From NCBI GenBank assembly GCA_022376925.1, contig JAIOJX010000005.1:10506501-10570500 (forward strand): DNA of 64,000 nt, given 5' to 3'. Under the pieces are notes generated by a model. The model did no database searches, was not told the DNA's origin, and saw only the letters and a list, made by a program, of their open reading frames with translations. A program made the translations under genes and the position numbers. Origin of the DNA: Tragulus kanchil (taxonomy: Eukaryota > Chordata > Mammalia > Artiodactyla > Tragulidae). Positions 1-13,005 of the stretch are shown here, piece after piece; positions within the stretch are counted from its first letter, which is position 1, and every line of letters starts with the position of its first letter.

Positions 1-2636
1 AAAAGACCCTGGATAGCCACAGTAGTTTTCAGAAAGAAGAATGGAGCTGGAGGAATCAACCTTCCTGACTTCAGACTATCCTACAAAGCGGCAGTCGTCA
101 ACACAGTATGGTACAGGCACAGAAACAGAATATAGACCAATGGACCAAGATAGAGAGCCCAGAGATAAACCCACACACTTATGGGTACCTTATTTTTGAC
201 AAAGGAGGCAAGAATATACAATGGGGCAAAGACAGCCTCTTCAATAAGTGGTGCTGCGAAAACTGGACAGCTACATGTAAAAGAATGAAGTTGTAACACT
301 ACATAACACTGTACACAAAGATAAACTCAAAATGGATTAAAGACCTAACTATAAGACCAGAGACCATAAAACTCTTAGAGGAAAACCTATGCAGAAGACT
401 TGATGACATAAATCAAAGCAGGATCTTCTGTGACCCACCTGCTAGAGTAATGGAGATAAAAACAAAAATAAACAAATGGGACCTAATGAAACTTGAAAGC
501 TTTTGCATAGCAAAAGAAACTATAAACAAGGTGAAAAGACAACCTTCAGAATGGGAGAAAATAATAGCAAATGAAACAACTGGCAAACAACTACTTTCCA
601 AAATATACAAGCAGCTAAGACAAAAAAAAAAAAACAAAGGATGGGAAAAAGACCTAAACAGACAGCTCTCCAAATAAAACATACAGATAGCCAACAAACA
701 TATTACAAGATGCTCAACATTTCTCATTGTTAGAGAAATACAAATCAAGACTGCAATGAGATGTCACTTCACACCAGTCAGAATGGCCATCATCAAAGTC
801 TACAAACAATAAAGAGGGAGAGGGTGTGGAGAAAAGGGAGCCCTCTTGTACTGTTGTAAATGTAAATTTATACAGCCATTGTGGAAGACAGTATAGAGAT
901 TCCTCAAAAAACTAAGAACAGAACCACCATATGATCCAGAAATCCCAGTACTAGGCATATGCCCTGAGGAAATCAAAACTGAAAGAGACACATGTACCCC
1001 AATGTTCACTGCAGCACTATTTACAATAGTTAGAACATGGAAGCAACCGAGGTGTTCATCAACAGATAGATGGATAAAGAAGCAGTACATATATACAATG
1101 GAATATTACTCAGCCATAAAAAGAAATGCATTTGAGTCATTTCTAATAAAGTAGATGAATCTAGAACCTATTATACAGAGTGAAGTATATCAGAAAGAAA
1201 AAAACACATATTATACAAAAAGTGAAAGTATATCAGAAAGCGGCAGTCGTCAACACAGTATGGTACAGGCACAGAAACAGAATATAGACCAATGGACCAA
1301 GATAGAGAGCCCAGAGATAAACCCACACACTTATGGGTACCTTATTTTTGACAAAGGAGGCAAGAATATACAATGGGGCAAAGACAGCCTCTTCAATAAG
1401 TGGGAAAGCTGGACAGCTACATGTAAAAGAATGAAGTTGTAACACTACATAACACTGTACACAAAGATAAACTCAAAATGGATTAAAGACCTAACTATAA
1501 GACCAGAGACCATAAAACTCTTAGAGGAAAACCTATGCAGAAGACTTGATGACATAAATCAAAGCAGGATCTTCTGTGACCCACCTGCTAGAGTAATGGA
1601 GATAAAAACAAAAATAAACAAATGGGACCTAATGAAACTTGAAAGCTTTTGCATAGCAAAAGAAACTATAAACAAGGTGAAAAGACAACCTTCAGAATGG
1701 GAGAAAATAATAGCAAATGAAACAACTGGCAAACAACTACTTTCCAAAATATACAAGCAGCTAAGACAAAAAAAAAAAAACAAAGGATGGGAAAAAGACC
1801 TAAACAGACAGCTCTCCAAATAAAACATACAGATAGCCAACAAACATATTACAAGATGCTCAACATTTCTCATTGTTAGAGAAATACAAATCAAGACTGC
1901 AATGAGATGTCACTTCACACCAGTCAGAATGGCCATCATCAAAGTCTACAAACAATAAAGAGGGAGAGGGTGTGGAGAAAAGGGAGCCCTCTTGTACTGT
2001 TGTAAATGTAAATTTATACAGCCATTGTGGAAGACAGTATAGAGATTCCTCAAAAAACTAAGAACAGAACCACCATATGATCCAGAAATCCCAGTACTAG
2101 GCATATGCCCTGAGGAAATCAAAACTGAAAGAGACACATGTACCCCAATGTTCACTGCAGCACTATTTACAATAGTTAGAACATGGAAGCAACCGAGGTG
2201 TTCATCAACAGATAGATGGATAAAGAAGCAGTACATATATACAATGGAATATTACTCAGCCATAAAAAGAAATGCATTTGAGTCATTTCTAATAAAGTAG
2301 ATGAATCTAGAACCTATTATACAGAGTGAAGTATATCAGAAAGATAAATATTATATACTGACACATATATATGGAATCTAGAAAGATGGTACTGATAAAT
2401 GTATATGCAGAACAGCAATGGAGAAACAGACATAAGAGAACAGACTTATGGACATTAGGCTGAGGGAGGGGAATATGCTGTGGGACTAGGGACCTCGAAC
2501 AGGCTCTGTGGTGACCTGGAGGGCTGGGATGGGGAGGGAGGCTTGGGAATGGGGAAACATATGGGTACCTATGGCAGATTCAGGTTGATATGTGGCAGTG
2601 AACAACAAAACTCTGTAAAATTTTTTTAAAAAATTA
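1..2636 (+). mobile_element. LINE-1 remnant: end of ORF2 and 3' UTR (L1 copy 1)
   Basis: It enters from the left edge inside the C-terminal third of ORF2 (frame fragments such as [25 protein letters not shown]). It runs through the 3' UTR to gaacaacaaaactctgtaaa and an A-rich tail ending near 2636. The frame is broken by several stops, so no ORF2 protein is possible. The body is present twice because of duplication D1. The 3' UTR resembles that of the younger L1 at 47820-54230, which places both in related subfamilies. Confidence 0.9.
85..2344. repeat. Direct tandem duplication, 1146-bp offset (D1)
   Basis: 85-1198 is repeated as 1237-2344. The junction holds 38 bases of degraded-looking filler (1199-1236). 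Near the start of the second copy, tggtgctgcgaaaactgg is replaced by tgggaaagctgg, a net loss of six bases. The interior otherwise looks identical. Confidence 0.95.
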
Positions 2637-3890
2637 AGAAAAACCTTCCAGTGAACAAAGTCCAGGACCAGATGGCTTCATAGGCATAATTTATCAAACA
2701 TTTAGAGAAGAGCTAACACCTAACTTTTCTGAAACACTTTCAGGAAGCAGCAGAGGAAGGAACATTCCCAAGTTCATTTACAAAGCCATTAGTCGAATAC
2801 CAAAATCAGACAAAGACATCACACGGCCAATTACAGACCAACATCACTGATGAACAGAAACAAAAATACGCTCAACAAAATACTAGCAAACAGAATCCAG
2901 CAACACATTAAAGTGATCATACACCATGATCAAGTGGGATTTATCCCAAGGATGCAAGGATTCTTCAATATATGCCAATCAATGTGATATACCATATTAA
3001 CAATTAACTTGAATAAAAACCATATGATCATCTCAATAAATGCAGAAAAGGCTGCTGATAAAATTCAACACCTATTTATGATTTAAAAAAAAAAAAAACT
3101 CTTCAGAAAGTCAGCATAGAGGGAACCTAGCTGAACATAAAAAAGGTCATTCATGGGCTTCCCCTGGTGGTCCAGTGGGTAAGGACACCGCCTTGCAGTG
3201 CAAGGGGCACCAGTTCGAGCCCTGGCCTGGGAAGATCCCACGTGCCAAGGAGCGGCTGGACCGATGTGTCCAATTACCAAGCCGGAGCTCTGGAGCGCAC
3301 GCGCCCAGAGTCAGTGCTCTGCAACGACAGACGGCACCGCGATGGGAGGCCCACAGGAGCCAAAGAACAAAGACAGATGAAAATGGAGAAATGAAGGACC
3401 AAAAGAAGTGGCCTGCCCGCTCCCCTCCCTCCCCAACCCGACCCCCACCCAAAATAAATAAATAAATAAATCTTTTTTAAAAAAAAGGCCATTCATGATG
3501 AACCCACAGCAAACATCACTCCTAAGGGTGAAAAACTGAAAACATTTTCTCTAAGATCAGGAAAAACACAAGGATGTCTATTCTTGCCACTATTACTCAA
3601 CATAGTTTTGGAAGTCCTAGCCACAGCAGTCATAGAAGAAAAGGAGTACAAACTGGAAAACACATAAAATTGTTACTGTTTGCAGATGGCATACTATATA
3701 CAGAAAATCCTAAAGATGCCACCAGAAAACTACTAGAGGTAATCAATGGATTTAGTAAAGTTGAAGGATACAAAAGTAATACACAGAAACCTCTTGCATT
3801 CCTATACACTAACAACAAAAGATTAGAAAAAGAAAATAAGGAAACAATCCCAAAACATTGTAAAGCAATTATATTCCAATAAAAAAAATT
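2637..3890 (+). mobile_element. LINE-1 remnant with internal deletion (L1 copy 2)
   Basis: It begins in the reverse transcriptase region (SPGPDGF-like) and continues, around a SINE, to a degraded FADG version of the FADD motif near 3679-3690. It then jumps straight to an L1 3' terminus (cattgtaaagcaattatatt, then caataaaaaaaattttt) ending about 3890. About 1.5 kb normally found between these points is missing. There are many stops and frameshifts. Confidence 0.8.
3155..3480 (+). mobile_element. tRNA-Glu-derived SINE, young family (copy 1)
   Basis: The head gggcttcccctggtggtcca carries pol III A- and B-box-like blocks (B box ggttcgatccc-like). A GC-rich body and an (aaat)n tail follow. Target-site duplications are visible: aaaggtcattcat before and aaggccattcat after. 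It is inserted in L1 copy 2. Confidence 0.9.
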
Positions 3891-5818
3891 TTTAAAGAGA
3901 ATAAGGAAACCCTGGCCTTAAATGACACATTAAGCCAGATAGACTATAGATTCCATCCAAAAGCAGCAGAAGGCGCATTCCTTTCAAATTATTTTTGTTG
4001 CAATGGTAAATGGGATTGTTTCCTTAATTTCTTTTAAGTTTCAGTAAATTTAAGAAAAATGAAATTCATATCAAGCATTTTTTCTGACTACAATGCTATG
4101 AGATTAGAAATCAACTACAAGAAAAAAAACTGCGAAAACCCCAAATACATGGAGTCCAAAACAATATGCTACTAAACAGCGGATCACTGAAAAAAATCAA
4201 ATAAAAAAGTAAAAGTTACCCAGAGACAGAACATAAATACAGCAATTCAAAAATCTATGGAATGCAGCAAAAGCAATTACAAGAGGGAAGTCTATAGTGA
4301 TACAGATCTACCTCAGGAAACAAATCGCAAACAACCCAGCCTTATACATAAAGGAACTAGAAAAAGAACAAACAAAACCAAAGCTAGTAGAACGGGGTGG
4401 GGGGGAATCAACGATCAGAGCATCCTAAAAAGAGACTAAAAACAAGAAGGTCGGTGAAACTAAACGCTGGTTCTTTGAAAAGATGAAATGGATAAACTTT
4501 CAGCCAAACTTATCAAGAAACGGGGGCCCAAATCAACACAGTCAGAAATGAAAAAGGAGAAGTTACAATCTACCAGACAGAAATGCAAATGCTCGTAACA
4601 AATTAGTACAAACAACTATACTGCAATAAAATGAACAACCTAGAAGAAATGAACAAATTCCTAGAAATATACACTATACTAATGAACCAAGAAATAGAAA
4701 ATATGAACAGTAGTTTTGGAAGTCCTAGCCACAGCAGTCATAGAAGAAAAGGAGTACAAACTGGAAAACACATAAAATTGTTACTGTTTGCAGATGGCAT
4801 ACTATATACAGAAAATCCTAAAGATGCCACCAGAAAACTACTAGAGGTAATCAATGGATTTAGTAAAGTTGAAGGATACAAAAGTAATACACAGAAACCT
4901 CTTGCATTCCTATACACTAACAACAAAAGATTAGAAAAAGAAAATAAGGAAACAATCCCAAAACATTGTAAAGCAATTATATTCCAATAAAAAAAATTTT
5001 TAAAGAGAATAAGGAAACCCTGGCCTTAAATGACACATTAAGCCAGATAGACTATAGATTCCATCCAAAAGCAGCAGAAGGCGCATTCCTTTCAAATTAT
5101 TTTTGTTGCAATGGTAAATGGGATTGTTTCCTTAATTTCTTTTAAGTTTCAGTAAATTTAAGAAAAATGAAATTCATATCAAGCATTTTTTCTGACTACA
5201 ATGCTATGAGATTAGAAATCAACTACAAGAAAAAAAACTGCGAAAACCCCAAATACATGGAGTCCAAAACAATATGCTACTAAACAGCGGATCACTGAAA
5301 AAAATCAAATAAAAAAGTAAAAGTTACCCAGAGACAGAACATAAATACAGCAATTCAAAAATCTATGGAATGCAGCAAAAGCAATTACAAGAGGGAAGTC
5401 TATAGTGATACAGATCTACCTCAGGAAACAAATCGCAAACAACCCAGCCTTATACATAAAGGAACTAGAAAAAGAACAAACAAAACCAAAGCTAGTAGAA
5501 CGGGGTGGGGGGGAATCAACGATCAGAGCATCCTAAAAAGAGACTAAAAACAAGAAGGTCGGTGAAACTAAACGCTGGTTCTTTGAAAAGATGAAATGGA
5601 TAAACTTTCAGCCAAACTTATCAAGAAACGGGGGCCCAAATCAACACAGTCAGAAATGAAAAAGGAGAAGTTACAATCTACCAGACAGAAATGCAAATGC
5701 TCGTAACAAATTAGTACAAACAACTATACTGCAATAAAATGAACAACCTAGAAGAAATGAACAAATTCCTAGAAATATACACTATACTAATGAACCAAGA
5801 AATAGAAAATATGAACAG
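3603..5818. repeat. Exact tandem duplication, 1108 bp (D2)
   Basis: 3603-4710 is followed directly by 4711-5818 with no filler. The unit starts in L1 copy 2 and ends in L1 copy 3, so it does not respect element boundaries. Confidence 0.95.
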
Positions 5819-6284
5819 CACAATTACCAGAAATGAAATTAAGTAATTAGCTCCCAGTAAACAGAAGCCCAAGACCAGATGACTTTACAAACAGAGAGAA
5901 ATATTAACACCTATCTTTCTCAAGTTAGTCCAAAAAATCGCAGAAGGAATGCTTCTGAACTTAGGCCAGTGTCATCCTAATACCAAAGCCAGAAAAGATA
6001 CCATGCATGAAAAAGAAAATTACAGGTCAATATCACTGATGTGATAGATGCAAAAAATCCTCAACAAAATATTACCAAACTGAATTCAATAATACGTTAA
6101 AAGAGTCATACATTGTGATCAAGTGGAATTTATCCCAACAATGCAAGGATGGTTAAACATCCTAAACTTGATATGATACAACACATTAGAAAACTGAATA
6201 AAAATCACATAGTCATCTCAATAGGTGCATAAAACTCAACATTTATTTCTTCATCGTTCACTTATGATTAAAAACTCTCCAAGT

Positions 6285-6614
6285 GGGCTTCCCTGGTGGT
6301 CCAGTGGGTAAGGACACCGCCTTGCAGTGCAAGGAGCGCCGGTTCGATCCCTGGCCTGGGAAGATCCCACGTGCCGCGGAGCGGCTAGACCAATGTATCC
6401 AATGACCGAGCTGGAGCTCTGGAGTGCGTGCGCCCAGAGCCGGTGCCCTGCGACAACAGAGACCACTGCGATGGGAGGCCCACAGGGTCTAAAGAACAAA
6501 GATGGATGAAAATAAATAAATGAAAGACCAATAGAAGTGGCCTGCCCGCCTCACTTCCTCCCCAACCTACACCCCCGCCAAAAATAAAGCATATAAAAAA
6601 AAATTACAAAAAAA
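6285..6614 (+). mobile_element. tRNA-Glu-derived SINE, young family (copy 2)
   Basis: It has the same head and body as the element at 3155. Target-site duplications are aactctccaagtg before and after (about 6272-6284 and 6617-6629). It is inserted in the reverse transcriptase part of L1 copy 3. Confidence 0.92.
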
Positions 6615-7277
6615 AAGAACTCTCCAAGTGTATGTAAAGGGAACATACCTCGATAAAGGTATAAAGGTCATATATGGCAAACCCATAGTTGACATTATCC
6701 TCAAAAGTAAAAAGCTGAAACCATTTCCTCTGAGATCAGGAATAAGACAAGGATGCCCATTTCTCACTACTTTTATTTAACATAGTATTTCAAGTTCTAG
6801 CCAGACCAATCAGACAAGAAAAATAAAAGAAATCCAAATTGGAAAGGAAGCAGTAAAACAGTTTGCAGATGACATGATACTAAAGAAATACTAAAATGCC
6901 ACCCCCCCCCCAAAAAAGACAGCTCATCAATGAATTTGGTAAAGTTATAGGATACAAGATAACATACAGAAATCTGATGAATTTCTATACCCTAACAACA
7001 AAGTAACCAAGAGAAATTAACAACCTGATTTACCGTTGCATCAAAAAGAATAAAATATCTAGTATAAACTGATCTTAGAAAGTAAACGACCTGTACTTGG
7101 AAAATTATAAAACACTAAAGAAAGAAACTGAAGACACAAACAGATGGAAAGATACCCCATGTTCGTGGATTGGAAGAATGTTGTTAAAATGAAGGACCCA
7201 AGGCAATTTACAGACCAAATGCAATCAAAATACCAAAGATATTTTCTCACAAAACCAGAACAAAATCTAAAATTTGC

Positions 7278-9437
7278 AGGGACACATTAGAGACCCTGCA
7301 TAGTCCAAGAGACTCTGCAAAAGAAGAACACAGCTAGAGGTCTCACACTCCCAGATTTCAGCATCTACTACAAAGCTACAGGAATCAAAACAGCCTGAGA
7401 TTGGCACAGAAACAGACACAAAATAGAGAGCCCAGAAATAAATCCATGTACCACAGTCAATGTACAACAAAAACAGCAAGGATATACAATGGGGAAAAGA
7501 CAGTCTTCTCAATAAATGGTGCTGGAAGTGAAACAATAAATAAAATAAAAAGACAACCCAAAGGCTGGGAGAAAATATTTGCAAATGACGTGACTGATAA
7601 GGGATTAGTCTCCAAACTTTACAAACAGCTTATGACGCTCAACAGCATCAAAACAACCAGCCCACTCAAAAGGTGGGCAGAAGACCTGAGCAGACACTTC
7701 TCTAAAGATGACGTGCAGGAGGCCAACAGGCACATGAGCAGATGTTCAATATGCAAACTAAAACTACAATGAGATATCACCTCACATGGGTCAGAATGGC
7801 TATCATCAAAAATTCCGCAAACAGCAAATGCTGGAGAGGATGTGGAGCGCAGGGAGCCCTCTTTCACTGCTAGTGCAGCCGCCATGGAGAACCGTGTGGA
7901 GGTTCCTTAAAAACTAAGCATAGAGCCACCGTACGACCTTGCAACCCCACTCCTGGGCATCTATCCAGAGAAAAACAGGGCCCAAAGATACAGGCTCCCC
8001 AGTGTTCATTCCAGCACTGCTTACAATAGCCAAGACATGGAAACAACCTAAATGTCCATCGACAGAGGAATGGATAAAGAAGAGGTGGTGTGTGTGTATA
8101 TACATATAATGGACTATTACTCCATCATTAAAAAGAATGAAATAAAGCCATTTGCAGCAATATGGATGGACCTAGAGAGCATCATACTGAGTGAAGTACG
8201 ACAGAGAAGGAGAAATATCATACGACGTCTCTTTGATGTGGATTCTAAAAAGAAACTATACAAATGAGCTTATAAAACAGAAAGAGACTCGCAAACTTAG
8301 AAAACGAATTTATGGATGAAGTGGGGAGGGGATGCTTGGGGACTTTGGGAATCGAAGAGTGGGAGGGACACATTAGAGACCCTGCATAGTCCAAGAGACT
8401 CTGCAAAAGAAGAACACAGCTAGAGGTCTCACACTCCCAGATTTCAGCATCTACTACAAAGCTACAGGAATCAAAACAGCCTGAGATTGGCACAGAAACA
8501 GACACAAAATAGAGAGCCCAGAAATAAATCCATGTACCACAGTCAATGTACAACAAAAACAGCAAGGATATACAATGGGGAAAAGACAGTCTTCTCAATA
8601 AATGGTGCTGGAAGTGAAACAATAAATAAAATAAAAAGACAACCCAAAGGCTGGGAGAAAATATTTGCAAATGACGTGACTGATAAGGGATTAGTCTCCA
8701 AACTTTACAAACAGCTTATGACGCTCAACAGCATCAAAACAACCAGCCCACTCAAAAGGTGGGCAGAAGACCTGAGCAGACACTTCTCTAAAGATGACGT
8801 GCAGGAGGCCAACAGGCACATGAGCAGATGTTCAATATGCAAACTAAAACTACAATGAGATATCACCTCACATGGGTCAGAATGGCTATCATCAAAAATT
8901 CCGCAAACAGCAAATGCTGGAGAGGATGTGGAGCGCAGGGAGCCCTCTTTCACTGCTAGTGCAGCCGCCATGGAGAACCGTGTGGAGGTTCCTTAAAAAC
9001 TAAGCATAGAGCCACCGTACGACCTTGCAACCCCACTCCTGGGCATCTATCCAGAGAAAAACAGGGCCCAAAGATACAGGCTCCCCAGTGTTCATTCCAG
9101 CACTGCTTACAATAGCCAAGACATGGAAACAACCTAAATGTCCATCGACAGAGGAATGGATAAAGAAGAGGTGGTGTGTGTGTATATACATATAATGGAC
9201 TATTACTCCATCATTAAAAAGAATGAAATAAAGCCATTTGCAGCAATATGGATGGACCTAGAGAGCATCATACTGAGTGAAGTACGACAGAGAAGGAGAA
9301 ATATCATACGACGTCTCTTTGATGTGGATTCTAAAAAGAAACTATACAAATGAGCTTATAAAACAGAAAGAGACTCGCAAACTTAGAAAACGAATTTATG
9401 GATGAAGTGGGGAGGGGATGCTTGGGGACTTTGGGAA
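7278..9437. repeat. Direct tandem duplication, 1086-bp offset (D3)
   Basis: 7278-8351 is repeated as 8364-9437, with 12 filler bases between. The unit is the C-terminal ORF2 and 3' UTR part of L1 copy 3. Confidence 0.95.
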
Positions 9438-9958
9438 CATCAGGTACACACTGCTATGTTTGAAATGGATAACCAACAAAAATCTATTATATAGCACATG
9501 GGAACTTCGCTTAATGTTATGTACCAGCCTTGATGGGAGGGCGGTTTGGGGGAAAATGGATATGTGTGTGTGGCCAAGCCCCTTCACTGTTCACCTGAAA
9601 CTATCACAAAATTGTTAATTGGCTATACCCCAATAAAAATGTTTTTTGTGTTTAAATAAATGGTACTGGGAAAACAGGATGACCACATGTAAAAGAATGA
9701 AATGAAAACATTTTCTCACAGTACATCCAAAAATAAATTCAAAATCGATTAAAAAACTTAGATGCAAGACTAGAAACCATAAAACTCCTACAAGAAAACA
9801 TAGGCAGGACACTCTTTAACATAAAACAGGCATTATCTTTTGGATCTAAGGCAAAGGAAACAAAAGTAAAAATAAAGAAACAGAGCCTGATTAAAGTTTA
9901 AAAGCTTTGGCACAACAAAGGAAACCAATGAAAAGCAAACAGCAAGTGAAATGACTGG

Positions 9959-10234
9959 GGTTTCCCTGGTGGCCCAGTGGGTAAGAGTCCGCCTTTCAGT
10001 GCAAGGAGCACCGGTTCAACCCCTGGCCTGGGAAGATCCCACGTGCCGCAGAGCCGCTGGACTGGTGTGCCCGATTACGAGCCAGCTCTCTGGAGCACAT
10101 GCGCCCAGGGCCGGTGCTCTGCAAGGACAGAGGCCACTGCAATGGGAGGCCCACACGGGTCAGAGAATAAAGATGGGTGAAAAATAAATGATGACTTAGA
10201 GGCAAAAAGAAAAAAAAAAAATGCTAAAAAAAAA
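9959..10234 (+). mobile_element. tRNA-Glu-derived SINE, young family, second subtype (copy 3)
   Basis: The head reads gtgggtaagagtccgccttt and the body resembles the other copies. The target-site duplication aaatgactgg flanks it. It has a short A-rich tail. Confidence 0.9.
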
Positions 10235-10345
10235 AATGACTGGTAAAGGGTTAATATCCAAAATATATAAACCACTCATACAGCTCAATATCAATGAAAC
10301 AATCTGATTAAAAAATGAGCAAACCACCTGAATAGACACTTTTAT

Positions 10346-10440
10346 TTTTGGTTGTTGTTGTTTAACTTTTTAAACACCAAAAACATTTTGTATTGGAGTA
10401 TAGCCAAGCAACAATTTTATGATAGTTTCAGGTGAACAGC
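10346..10440 (-). mobile_element. LINE-1 3' end inserted in antisense into L1 copy 4
   Basis: The + strand reads ttttgtattggagtatagcc and then gatagtttcaggtgaacagc, the reverse complement of the L1 3' end seen at 9590-9645. Near-identical flanks (gaatagacacttt and gaatagacatttt) look like a target-site duplication, so this is a short, severely 5'-truncated insertion. Confidence 0.75.
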
Positions 10441-10993
10441 AAAGGATGAATAGACATTTTTCTAAATAAGATATACAGATGGCCAGCAGGCACAAAAAAA
10501 AAAAGATGCTCAGCATCACTAATCCTCAGAGCAATGCAAATCAAAAAACACATTGAGATTTCCCCTCACACACATCAGAATGGCTATCATCAAAAAGACC
10601 ACAAATAACAAATGTTGGCAGGCATGCAGAGGAAAGAGAGCCCTAGCAACAGGGTCAGTCGGAATGTAAATGGGTGCAGCCACTGTGGAAAAGACCAGTT
10701 TGGGGTGTTTCAGTATGGAGGTTCTTCAAAACACTAATAACTACCGTATGATCCAGCAGTTCCTCTCCTAGGTGTACATATGAAAAAAAATGAAAATACT
10801 AATTTGAAAACACACATGCACCCTAATCAATGCTCCTAGCAGCATTATTAACAATAGCAAAAATAGAGACACAACCTCAATATCCCTCAACAGATGACTG
10901 GATAAAGATGATGTGATGTGTGTATGTATACACACACACGCACACATCTATATGAAATAGACTACTACTCAGCCATCAAAAAGTGAAGTTCTG

Positions 10994-11249
10994 AGGCTTC
11001 CCTGGTTGTCCAGTGGGTAAAGACACTGCCTTGCAGTGCAAGGGGTGCCAGTTCGATCCCTGGCCTGGGAGGATCCCACGTGCCATGGAGCGGCTGGACC
11101 GATGTGTCCAACTGCCAAGCCAAAGCTCTGGAGCTCATGTGCTCGGAGCCGGTGCTCTGCAGCAACAGGGTCCACTTCGATGGGAGGCCCACACAGGGCA
11201 AAGAACAAAGATGGAAATAAAATGAAAGACCAATAGAAGTGGCCAAAAA
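10994..11249 (+). mobile_element. tRNA-Glu-derived SINE, young family (copy 4a)
   Basis: The target-site duplication aaaaagtgaagttctg is perfect on both sides. It is inserted in the 3' UTR of L1 copy 4. Confidence 0.93.
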
Positions 11250-11479
11250 AAAAAGTGAAGTTCTGCCATTTGTAATACCATAGATGGACCTAAAGGGTAA
11301 CATGAAATAAGACAGATACTGTATGTTATGGCTTATATGTGGAATCTTAAACATACATGTCTGTGTGTGTATAAAACACACACACACACAATGTAACAGA
11401 AATAGACTCAGCTATAGAGAACAGACTAGTAGTTACTAGTGGAGAGACGGAAGCGAGAAGGGGCCAGGGGGACTGAGCA

Positions 11480-13005
11480 TTACCAGACGTTAACTAATCT
11501 TCAGAAACATGGATCTCCTGACTAGAAAACAGTCTTTAGATTATAAATTTCAAGCCTGGCTATCTTATATTTAGCAACTATCATTTATGACTTCCCTACA
11601 AATAAGGTAAAATTTGCAACAGTAAGCAAACCTACCACGAAACAATCATCTGTAGTTCCCCATTGGACTTTTAAGGCTGAGCTGTCTACCAAGTTTTACC
11701 GTATTTTTCAAAACTGTTAATTCCAGTGTACTTACACTTACATTTTTACTTTTTTACTTCAGTTAGCCTTTTTAGTACTGTGGAAAAGACCAGTTTGGGG
11801 TGTTTCAGTATGGAGGTTCTTCAAAACACTAATAACTACCGTATGATCCAGCAGTTCCTCTCCTAGGTGTACATATGAAAAAAAATGAAAATACTAATTT
11901 GAAAACACACATGCACCCTAATCAATGCTCCTAGCAGCATTATTAACAATAGCAAAAATAGAGACACAACCTCAATATCCCTCAACAGATGACTGGATAA
12001 AGATGATGTGATGTGTGTATGTATACACACACACGCACACATCTATATGAAATAGACTACTACTCAGCCATCAAAAAGTGAAGTTCTGAGGCTTCCCTGG
12101 TTGTCCAGTGGGTAAAGACACTGCCTTGCAGTGCAAGGGGTGCCAGTTCGATCCCTGGCCTGGGAGGATCCCACGTGCCATGGAGCGGCTGGACCGATGT
12201 GTCCAACTGCCAAGCCAAAGCTCTGGAGCTCATGTGCTCGGAGCCGGTGCTCTGCAGCAACAGGGTCCACTTCGATGGGAGGCCCACACAGGGCAAAGAA
12301 CAAAGATGGAAATAAAATGAAAGACCAATAGAAGTGGCCAAAAAAAAAAGTGAAGTTCTGCCATTTGTAATACCATAGATGGACCTAAAGGGTAACATGA
12401 AATAAGACAGATACTGTATGTTATGGCTTATATGTGGAATCTTAAACATACATGTCTGTGTGTGTATACACACACACACACACACAATGTAACAGAAATA
12501 GACTCAGCTATAGAGAACAGACTAGTAGTTACTAGTGGAGAGACGGAAGCGAGAAGGGGCCAGGGGGACTGAGCATTACCAGACGTTAACTAATCTTCAG
12601 AAACATGGATCTCCTGACTAGAAAACAGTCTTTAGATTATAAATTTCAAGCCTGGCTATCTTATATTTAGCAACTATCATTTATGACTTCCCTACAAATA
12701 AGGTAAAATTTGCAACAGTAAGCAAACCTACCACGAAACAATCATCTGTAGTTCCCCATTGGACTTTTAAGGCTGAGCTGTCTACCAAGTTTTACCGTAT
12801 TTTTCAAAACTGTTAATTCCAGTGTACTTACACTTACATTCTACTTTTTCAGTTAGCTTTTTGATGTGAACAATGTCTTAGTCTTTACCTTGTTCACCTT
12901 ATAGACTCATCCAGTGAACTGATATTCCATACAAACACCTTTAAACATTTGCTCTAAGGCTGGACATGTATCTCACAAGCACCTCAAACTCCATTTGTCC
13001 CAGAC
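11480..13005. other. AT-rich sequence and second half of D4; nothing further recognised
   Basis: 11480-11770 and its repeat at about 12575-12862 are AT-rich, non-coding and not assignable by eye. 12867-13005 is unique with no recognisable feature. The part between is the second copy of the L1/SINE block. Confidence 0.5.
12089..12344 (+). mobile_element. tRNA-Glu-derived SINE, young family (copy 4b, within duplicate)
   Basis: It is the same insertion as at 10994-11249 with identical target-site duplications, repeated 1095 bp downstream as part of D4. It is not an independent insertion. Confidence 0.93.

Larger units (their letters stand above)
3891..9645 (+). mobile_element. Old LINE-1, endonuclease region to 3' end, degraded (L1 copy 3)
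   Basis: The order of fragments follows ORF2. The end of the endonuclease domain (FHPKAAEG, SDYNAMRLEINY) comes first, then a linker and reverse transcriptase (FADDMIL near 6863). After that come the C-terminal domain with its Cys-rich segment, and a 3' UTR ending in ggctataccccaataaaaat near 9645. Stops and frameshifts occur throughout. A SINE (6285-6614) and two 1.1-kb duplications (D2, D3) lengthen it. A run of ten C's near 6901-6910 sits in the reverse transcriptase part. Confidence 0.85.
9646..11480 (+). mobile_element. LINE-1 remnant: end of ORF2 and 3' UTR (L1 copy 4)
   Basis: The sequence starts in the ORF2 C-terminal region directly after the 3' end of L1 copy 3 and continues, around two SINEs and an antisense L1 tail, into a 3' UTR fading near 11480. 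The reading frame is heavily broken. Confidence 0.75.
10682..12866. repeat. Direct tandem duplication, 1095-bp offset (D4)
   Basis: 10682 to about 11770 is repeated as 11777 to about 12862. The (AC)n tract near 11377 differs in length from that near 12467. The end of the first copy carries several extra T's relative to the second. Confidence 0.93.

Noticed and set aside
3240..6400. tRNA genes suggested by A- and B-box-like motifs
   Set aside because: The motifs belong to tRNA-Glu-derived SINE heads. No intact cloverleaf with acceptor stem was seen.
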